The notes under the pieces: model-generated | Databases searched by the model: none | What the model was told of the DNA's origin: nothing | What the model saw: the letters and a program-made list of their open reading frames with translations, nothing else | Made by a program: the position numbers and the translations under genes | In this document: piece after piece, positions 55,450-64,000 of the stretch | How positions within the stretch are numbered: the stretch's first letter is position 1 | Layout: each line of letters begins with the position of its first letter | From: Lepidodermella squamata | Lineage: Eukaryota > Gastrotricha | Direction of reading: 5' to 3' | Assembly (NCBI GenBank): GCA_047495785.1 | Contig: JBLDXI010000055.1 | Coordinates: 1,984,001-2,048,000 of the forward strand | DNA: 64,000 nucleotides

Positions 55450-57180
55450 AGCTCGGCTATTATGCGAAATGGCTATTATTGCTATTTTAATAACAATGTA
55501 ATGTGCCTCCGCCAAATATCCGGGCGCATTCCTGTCCTGCATGATCTGAAGCAGACATTGCTGAATTTGTTCGATCGTGCGGTTGATGACTCTACGTTTT
55601 TCAAACGGTTCTTTCAAGCGATTGCTAGTTTCACGAGAAAGCCCGAATTTAAGAATTTTTTTACGAAAACGAATTTGTCGTACTGTTCGTCGCGGTGTCA
55701 TCGCTGCGCTCTAGTCAATCGTAATTTTTGCTTCATGATTTCCGGTCGCTTGGCGAAACTCGGCCTGTTGGATGAACATTGCGTCGTCAATGTTCTGTAC
55801 TACATCAACGATTTGAATGGGTCGCTGATGATTCACCCTCTTGTTCACATGCGCAACCACGTACTAGCGATAAACAAATGTGATCTGCATTCATCAGTCG
55901 GCTGCTTTTTCACTCGCCACACTCTACACTCGGCTATGCCGATAAAATTCCTATTTTCTCCTAGCCGGAGTAAAGAAGATGAAATATACAAAGAATCAGC
56001 CCGCAAAAATGACTAACGGAGGAAAATTGTGAATGAAATTGAATGACAACAAAGTAGCGTCGAAAATCAAGTTTGAGAATGGAAGACTTATGGTTTAAAA
56101 AAATCTGCATAAGCTACATGCTGCATTCGCAAACGCGAAATACTGAAATGCTGCCACAATTTCGAACCATGACCTGAGTTTAAATGAGCCCGAATATCAT
56201 GATATCAAACAGCTCAAACAGCCCGGGATAGCAGAACATATTTCGTGCTGTTTTACTGCATATTTTCCACAACAATATATTTTCCCGCAAAAAATGACTC
56301 CGAAGTCCAGGCCACACTGCAGAAGGACATAGACGAAGTTATAAAATGGCTGGGCAGCAACTCACTGAAAGTAAAAAAATCCGGCGAGAAAAGACGAGAA
56401 AAGGGCTTTTCGCACTGAAATTAGCAGCGCAAAATGGCTTAAATCGAAATTGTCTCAAAGCCATGGCCAATGGGCTCATCTTTACGCATCTGCATTACTG
56501 CGACACATAGTTGTCGGTTGTCGGTGAGGCATGTGATACGTCTCTGCAAAGAATGCAAAGCCTGCAAGATAGGGCTGTCCATATAATCATGAACGCCCCA
56601 GATCATGCCGACATTAAGGCCTTACGAAAATAATTGGGATGACTAGACCTAAAGGGCAAACAAGGCGTTCATTTAGCCACCCTATCACTGTTTGGTTGAC
56701 CAAGCCCCAAAATCCGTACAATCTATTTTTCAGCTAATCAGGCCATTCGACAAACACGTGGTGCCCGACTGACATTCAAAATTCCCAACATGCGTCTGAA
56801 AACTTTAGCCTCGCTTATCGAGGTCCCACTTTTTTATAACAAACTTCCTTTGTACATACATTGTCCTTACCATCGTCCTATTTATATTCTTGCTTATACT
56901 GAATTACCTCCGGCTTGTACTTGTGGATTTAATGCTTGCCGCAGAGCGCGAACGCGTGCCGTCAAATTGTTTATAAACACCTGATTTCAATAACGAATGA
57001 GCGTGTATATAACAAGCTGCTGTCGATCTCAAATAATTGTTTATTTTTGTACATCTACTTGACTCTTGAACAGGACTGAATAATCATGACTTTGTTGCTA
57101 CCTTTTTTCTTACTGACAATTTTTTTAACCGAGCTCTCAACTGTGGGATAAATGCTCTTAAATAAATAAATAAATAAATG
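55450..57180 (+). mobile_element. LINE fragment with (TAAA)n tail
   Basis: Broken frames encode ATLQKDIDEVIKWLGSNSLK (thumb region of a LINE RT), then RNCLKAMANGLIFTHLHYCD and LQRMQSLQDRAVHIIMNAP, and a C-terminal frame at 56790-56984. The fragment ends in about six TAAA units (57158-57180), a third kind of LINE tail in this window. Numerous stops show it is dead. Confidence 0.65.
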
Positions 57181-59035
57181 ATCCGGATAACACATTATAA
57201 ATGTAACATACACAAGCAAAAGATGTTTCTTCGGTGGACGATGAAAAGTGCCAACCCCGCAGCTGGTTAGAAAAATTGATTAATTACCAGTCTCTTTAAT
57301 TTGAAAATCTTAGCAATGAAGTACTCTGATTGAGAATTGAGAGGAATCGTTTGATAATACCAAAATTCGAGCTGAAATTCCTAGAATTCAATTGTATGCG
57401 AAATATAATTTAGTAAATAGCTGGAGGTGGTACTTCCCATTATTCATCTTTTCATCGTTTTAATATTATTTGAAGGTGATTTACTTGACTTCAAATTTTC
57501 TATCTGCGAAGGTATTAATCAGAATAATCTTATGTATTCCGTCATCATTGAAACTTTACGCATGAGGTCGAAACGTAAGAAGAAAACGTTAGAAGAAACG
57601 TAAGAGCGACGTATGGGTATCACGCTTTGGTCACGAGGCATTAAGAGAACATGCCCCGATGCCTCAACCTTTAGCATCGTAAATGCAAGTTAAATCTAAC
57701 AAGTGGGCTCGTGAAGTATAAAGGGTGCAACCAACTTTTCCTACACAACAGTAGCCATTTCATGATTTCAAAAAAACGTAAAAAAGTTTCTCCGGCGTCC
57801 GGTTACTTCTTATCCTCAGTCGGGGCCCTTATATCATTGCCACAAACGCACGCTAACCGCCATCTCGAGCTGGTATACCTGCTGTAACCACATACATAAT
57901 AAATGAATTACACGTGCAATATTGTCGTTATAATATGGCATGAATAACGCTCGGCGCTGTTATTGAATAACTATAAGTAGGGGCGATGCTGGTATTTACG
58001 TTCGGCGATGGACAGCGAAGCGCGCTTCAAAAAGTGGCAAAGCCGCGTTGAAATTTAATTTTCGTATATTATGCTACATGCTGTCATATCAGCCATAATA
58101 TTGTTTTTACCACTGCCCATGCCCTATGCTGTATAAGGAGATAGTAGGTAGAATATATGCGCGCGGGCATGTGAGCGCTGTTCTCGTGCGCGCGTTGTTG
58201 CCAACACGCGCGGTGTGGCCGAGTGAAAAAGCATAGCACGCGCTGGAGCGCATTGGCGCGAGCGGCCCGAACGGCACTTTTAAATTTCACGTTCAATACT
58301 TAATACACTAATGCGTGGAAAGCGCGTCAATGTGCTCAGCTTTTCATAATCATCGCCACCGTAATTCCAAGTTGCCCGCTCTTCACAGCATTCTCGTGCT
58401 ATTGTTTCTTGCACATTTTTTACTCACCTCAGTTCACCAGCATTTTAGCTTTATTATTAGTATCATCATCGAGATGTATTTGCTATAAACTCTCTGAAGA
58501 TAGCCATAGTAATGTAGGAAAGCGTTGCGCACACGATTCTCAGATGTATAAGCGCGTTAAAGTATTACAGTACGGGAGAATGCCATAATTAAATGCGAAG
58601 TTTTGTTAGCCGTGTAATAAGATTGTGCTTTGTTATTCCTCAAAAAATCATGCGCGCAGAATATGCACTCTTCCCATTGTGTCGCTTCACTTCGTTCACT
58701 CGTCACATTTAGTACGTACGATCTCCACGTTACCTAGATAGTCGACAAAGCGACTGCAAGTCCGGACCTTTGGAAACTTTGATACAATTGTCAAACTACC
58801 GCTAAAGCGAACTCGCAACCAATGCACTGGGTTGTCGGTGCTTGACGCACGATCTTTGTGCGGTCTTCACAACGCTGCAGTAGAATATAATGACTTGCTT
58901 TATTTAATGCCAATGACTTTGCACAGACTCGCTATTGTAACCCAGTCTCTTTACGTCTTAATTCATTTCATGCGCTAATTTAGGGTTAAAGAATTTGCGC
59001 TACACGCCGCTCGAGGACCTCGCGCATCATCAACC
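57181..59035. other. intergenic upstream of the collagen gene
   Basis: No gene supported. A GC-rich stretch of GCGC words at 58,155-58,275 stands out from its AT-rich surroundings and might be promoter-associated. Confidence 0.45.
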
Positions 59036-62000
59036 ATGACAGGTAACTTGATGTCAACTTTTTACTCGGAGTATAACTCGTAATTTCGGGGTAATTTTGC
59101 AATTTTTGCGAGAATGCATCTCTCGTGCTGTCAAGTGATAGACGCTGTAACGACTCATGTATGTTTTTTCTTGAATTTTAGGCAACACTGGGGTGCTCAG
59201 TGTTGGATATACTGTCATCGGACTCGTATTTCTGGTCACCCTCGTTCAAGTGATCAAGGCCGATGAGCAGGCTCTATTTTCTGAGCAGTTTGATAACGTA
59301 AGAGTGATTGCTGTTCGATTGATCACGTTAAGACTTTATTTTACTCCGTTTACCCAACCAGGAGGAAAGCCAGTTTTTGACTGAGGAAATCGACCGCTCG
59401 GTAATACAGTTACAAATTAAATATATTCCGTGTAGACTTCGAATTATAGACGTGTCGATCGCCACAATGCGATTGCTACAACACCAAGTCCACCGTTGCC
59501 GTATGTTATGCTGTAATTTACAAAAGCAACTCTTAATATTGTGTTATCTTACAGGGTGGACCCGGCATCGCTGGAACACCCGGACCTATTGGTGACTTTG
59601 GAGAAACTGGTCGTCAAGGTCCCCCAGGTTGGAGATTTAAGCTTACAGGCTTCTGATTTTACTTACTGCTATTTTGTCAACTTAGGTCCACCTGGAGAAA
59701 ATGGCCCTCCGGGTAATCCCGGCTGGAATGGAAATGATGGATCACCGGTCAGCTGAATGCTGCAAAAAATACATTCAATACGAAATTATTTTCTATCTCA
59801 TAGGGACCTAAAGGTTGGGTTGGTGATCCGGGTTATCCGGGCGACAAAGGCATCAAAGGCCAGCCGGTAGCCAACTCTCAATTCTCGCATCTGTTTGATA
59901 ATGTTATGCTATAATTTTGAAAAGGGAGACATTGGCCGCGACGGCAGCAGAGGCGACCAAGGTCCAAGGGTTAGTTGGCTTGTGTTAAGTTTCATTTGGG
60001 GTGGCTAATTTGCATTTTTCTGCAATTTTAAAGGGCCTCCCTGGCCTCCCTGGACCCAAGGGCGATGCTGGACGCCCCGGCTGTTCTGGTCGTCCGGTAT
60101 GATTGGTAATAATTTCGTTCGGATTTTGTTTCAATCATTTTCTAGGGCATTGATGGCTACCCATTAGTGGCGTCTGAAGGCCCACAGGGTCCTCAGGGAC
60201 CCCAGGGTGACGAAGGTCTGAAGGGTGACAGAGGTGCGTGACTTTGAGGAGGGATGCCCTGGTGGGTGACTAACCTATACTGTTATTTATCAGGCGATAC
60301 GAATAACTTCTACGGTTCCCCGGGTGAGCGCGGAGAACCTGGTGAAGTCGGCCCAACTGGTGAAACCGGCCGTGATGGTCGCGATGGTGGGCCGGGATCG
60401 AAAGGTTTCCCAGGAGATAAGGGAGATCGCGGAATGCCAGGTCCGATCGGAGAACCCGGCCCACAAGGTCCCGTTGGCGATGAGAGCTTCGTTGCTGCCA
60501 ACGGTAAGTGGATAGTTTCCGTTGAAATTGAGCGCAATCATCTCAAATGTTGTTTTGCTGTAGGACAAAGAGGTGAAAAAGGACGTCAAGGTGATCGAGG
60601 AGGTGAGAGATCGTGTTAAAGAAATGACCCGTTTTATTGGTTAATATGACCGAACAGAAACTGGTGATCGCGGCAGGCCCGGAATTAAAGGTGAATTGGG
60701 CTCCGACGGTGACACTGGTGAACCCGGCACAGCAGCCGTATGTGATGATATTTTTAAATTTATATTCGACGAATTCCCATTTCATTCTTAGACTTTGCAA
60801 ACCGCCGTGTCAGGCCCTCCCGGATTTGTCGGAGACGTAAGTAGCAAAGGAATTGAATTAATACATTATATGTCTTACCATCCTTGATTTTCAGAAAGGC
60901 ATCAAGGGCCAGCCCGGTGACTTTGGCGACCAGGGTCCTCCTGGTGAAGCCGGTCCTTCTGGCCGAAGAGGTTGAAGTTGATTCTTTTAGCGGTTGACAA
61001 TTATTAAACCAAACACTTCTATTTCAGGCGAGAAAGGCAACCGAGGGCCTATTGGACCGATGGGCATTCCTGGTAAATAATAATATAAATGTTTTGCAAC
61101 TTGAGTGCTACGATTCTTTTCAGGCCGAACCAACTTGAACCCAACGCTAAAAGGCAACAAAGGCGTGTCGGGTGAAATTGGTACCCCTGGCGATAGAGGC
61201 CGCGATGGTCTTCAAGGCGACCGTGGCTTCCCAGGACCCCAAGGAGACACTGGAACCACCGGTTTTCCAGTAAAAACATCGTGTTTTTCGCTTTCATTTG
61301 CTAACCGGGTTTAACATTATCATAGGGTCCCAAAGGTCAGCAAGGTGATAATGGTTTCGATGGACTTCCTGGCCCAATCGGCGAACCTGGTAATAGAGAG
61401 TCACAACTATGCCTTACATATCTTATGCATCTTAATAACGCCACGCATAGGTGTTTCTATCGGTGGTTTTCCGGGCCCGAAAGGCGATATAGGTCTTCCA
61501 GGTTCACCTGGCGAATCTGGTTACGATGGTAAGCTTTAATTAAATGTAGCTGATTCGTCTAATTACTTGATTCACGTGCTTAGGACCAATCGGTGACAAG
61601 GGTGAGCCTGGCTCCGGTTTGGATCAGGGTCCCCCTGGAATCGATGGCAATGTTGGTCCTGAAGGTTTCCCAGGTATGTTACGTTGGCTTGAAGTGTAGG
61701 ACGGAGCTATTTAGTGGAAAGGTCTTCATGAACTTGGCGGCTAACTCTTTTTCAACATAGGCCAGCGGGGTCCTGCTGGTGTCAAGGGTGAAAGAGGTCT
61801 ACCTGGCAACCCTGGACAGCGCGGCCCCAAGGGCAATAAGGGCATTAAAGGCGATCGCAATAACGCTGCGGAGTCTTCCGTGACCAATGTGATCTACGCT
61901 GTTCACTCGCAAACCGACCAGACCCCAGAGTGTCCACTCGATCACATCAGCGTATCAACTGGCTATTCGTTGCTGCACTTGCAAGACGAAGGGCGCACTG

Positions 62001-63009
62001 TCGGTCAAAATCTCGGCGCGATGGGCTCTTGCTTAAGCCTTTTTGACCCGCAGCCTATGGTATGTACCTTATTTCAAAGAAAACTATGTTTTGGATATAA
62101 TGACTTGCATCTATAGGTCTTCTGTGGAGCAAACGAAGTTTGCACATGGTAATTTTGCCTAAAAACTACTGGCGAGGCAAGAAATATTAATGTTTGCTTG
62201 TGCATAGGGGAGCTCGCACGGTTTCTTCTTACTGGCTCACCAGCGCCCAACGTGATAACGAGAGGAGGGTATGACCTCTTAAAATAACCGACCTTCAAAA
62301 TTATTTATTTATTATATTATTCTAGAGCCAAAACGACCCTGACGCCAATGAGAGACCGATGAGCTACATTACCGAGCGCGAATCCCTTCTCCGTCATATT
62401 AGTCGGTGCCGCACCTGCATGTCGAAAGGTGCGGTTCTCGCTGTACATTCGCAGTCAGTCGATGTTCCCGCTTGCCCTACCTTGCCCCGTAACAGCTACG
62501 GCACGTGGCGCTCGTTGTGGACCGGCTACAGTTTCCTCATGGTATAAATTGACGTTCTAGGTTGGATTTTGATTATTATGATATGTTATTTTTATAGCAC
62601 GCCATCGGTCCAGCTGGTAACGGCCAGCAGCTCGACAGTGCTGGATCTTGCTTGCCAAGCTACAGGCGCAGTCCTTACATCGAGTGTGATGCTGATGGTT
62701 ATTGCCATTACTGGTCCGACTACATGATGTGAGATTCAATTATAATATGTGTCGCATTTCCTTTCTAACACTGATTTATTCAATTAATTTAGGTACTGGC
62801 TTTACCCGTCCGACGCCAGTCTTTTCCCAAATAACACAATTAAGCGAACAGATGTTTCTGGAAGAATTGGTCGTTGCCGCGTTTGCGCCTACGAGCCGAC
62901 ACCTATCAACCAATTGAAGAGAAGTATTGTAGCTGAACGATTAGTACAATTGATTCCTAATAAAATATTTTTCAGAATAATCGTCTGCACATATGACCAT
63001 CTCGACTAG
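59036..63009 (+). CDS. short type IV-like collagen (C4/NC1 duplicated)
   Basis: Twenty-five small exons were traced, beginning with a 7-nt exon (59036-59042) and then 59182-59297, 59362-59400 and 59555-59627. Most helical exons are multiples of 3 or paired split-glycine phases. A signal peptide and a 25-residue acidic cysteine-free segment precede about 455 residues of Gly-X-Y with many interruptions (exons 59555-61850). Two C4 repeats follow: one opening [14 protein letters not shown] and [10 protein letters not shown], the second opening [14 protein letters not shown] and LWTGYSFLM. This C-terminal pair matches the type IV NC1 trimerisation domain. Usual type IV chains have about 1,400 helical residues and a 7S region; both are absent. 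The 3' end may splice at 62924-62975 to stop at 62978, or read through to 63009. Confidence 0.88.
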
Positions 63010-63487
63010 AAATCCTGCTCGCTCTCAACAACAGTGGAAAGAAACAGTTTTTATGTTTAACAGTGTTTGAATGATAGAACTGCCACGTTACTATTCTGCG
63101 TGTACAGAAATGAAGCCTAGCCACCAGGAAAGTTTCGTTACTGTACATCACTGCCCCGATTATTTTTTATATTCCGTACCCTGAATGTCTGTACTCGCGC
63201 CTTTCCTCTGCCAGCCGTGTGTACTTGAAAGCACGGCTGTCAAGGAAGAGGATTGCCTCGCCATATATCATTGTCAACTTTGAAAACGTTGAATCCAATG
63301 TTTTAGGATTAACAAAGTCGTTTGAAGTGGCGGACGATATTTTATAAAACTTGGGCTGATAAATAAAAGCTGCTTCTTTACTTTTTTCACTTTTATTCCA
63401 AAGGGGACCAAACTTATTTGTATTATTTCTTTTTTCCCTTCTTTTGTTCTCTCAGCTGGTCGTTCATAGGCCCGATTCTGCATTTGC
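63010..63487. other. 3' UTR and intergenic
   Basis: No further gene seen downstream of the collagen. Confidence 0.5.
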
Positions 63488-63785
63488 TCTTCCTCTTCCA
63501 TCTCTTTCTTCCCTAATCTTCCCTCTATTCTTCCCTATTCTTCCACTCTCTCTTCCCTTCTTCTTCTTCCAATTCTTCCACTCTTCCTATTTCTCTTCCT
63601 TTTCTTCCTTTTATAGAGCAAACTGGTGTTTTGAGTCACTGACGAGCCAATCACAATTCGACAAATTTCAATTTGAAAATGATTAAGGCGCATTTTTTAT
63701 TAATTTTTTAATGCTTTGTTGTGCGTGCGCATTTTACTCAAATGGCGCAAAAAGAGTTGCTAATTAGTTGCTGTTTGCTGTTCAT
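63488..63785 (+). mobile_element. second copy of the pyrimidine-ended MITE-like element
   Basis: It begins with the same TCTTCCTCTTCCATCTCTTT as the 35-kb copy. It carries the core GAGTCACTGACGAGCCAATC through GCTTTGTTGTGCGTGCGCAT with only a few differences, then diverges before a right terminal repeat, so it is truncated at that end. Confidence 0.75.
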
Positions 63786-63881
63786 CACGTTCGCGCACAG
63801 CACGACGTTCTCAAAAAGCGTGTGTACCTATAATAAACAGCACGCATTTTACAACTACTCGTGAGAATCGAAACCGTAGAG

Positions 63882-64000
63882 CAGTGGTTGTCAAACTATT
63901 TTCGCTCCCAGCAGTCAAAAATAGCGGCCGGCCGGTGACCTTTCCGCCTCTGCACTGCCTCTTGAACCCTCAACCGGCCGCTTGTAATAATAAAATGGGA
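63882..64000 (+). mobile_element. possible hAT-type terminal inverted repeat
   Basis: CAGTGGTTGTCAAACTATTT resembles the animal hAT terminal consensus CAGTGGTTCTCAAACTTTTT. Only this end is inside the window, so the element cannot be confirmed. Confidence 0.35.

Overview
The window is animal nuclear DNA. Its genes carry many introns of about 50-60 nt with GT-AG ends, genes lie on both strands, and the proteins are metazoan: rapsyn, an ADAM, a type IV-like collagen, mitochondrial GPD2. I cannot name the organism. Compact introns, runs of same-strand genes about 100 nt apart and AG acceptor-like sites just upstream of start codons suggest a small-genome invertebrate that uses spliced-leader trans-splicing, but no spliced leader is visible here. 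All intron-exon models below were built by eye from splice sites, reading phase and remembered family similarity; no search was run.

Layout. 0-5 kb: a MAPEG-family membrane protein (cut by the window edge), a foldback repeat, two unrecognised genes in convergent orientation, and a mitochondrial 2-Cys peroxiredoxin. 6.2-11.1 kb: an apparently intact CR1/L2-type LINE on the minus strand, with one 1533-codon ORF that joins a multi-membrane-segment N-terminus to a PHD-endonuclease-reverse transcriptase protein through a 2A-like motif. 11.8-23 kb: RPL10A, mitochondrial glycerol-3-phosphate dehydrogenase (GPD2), a possible small unrecognised gene, an intronless TMEM59-like protein with an added Kunitz domain, and a close PRMT3-mL48 pair. 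23.5-30 kb: a catalytically dead ADAM on the minus strand. 30-37 kb: RAB21 set among LINE debris, a 98-bp-arm near-perfect hairpin and two MITE-like elements. 37-39.6 kb: rapsyn.

40.5-52 kb holds six minus-strand genes in a row: an RS-rich S1-domain protein, selenoprotein F (with in-frame UGA and a SECIS candidate), CWC25, REXO2, KTI12 and SMU1. The last four are separated by only about 100-190 nt and look like an operon. Its members work in splicing (CWC25, SMU1), RNA turnover (REXO2) and Elongator-dependent tRNA modification (KTI12).

52-59 kb is a graveyard of LINE fragments in both orientations. 59-63 kb encodes a collagen with a duplicated type IV C-terminal domain but only about 455 residues of interrupted triple helix and no N-terminal 7S-type cysteines. 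The last kilobase holds a second copy of the MITE-like repeat and the start of a possible hAT-like element.
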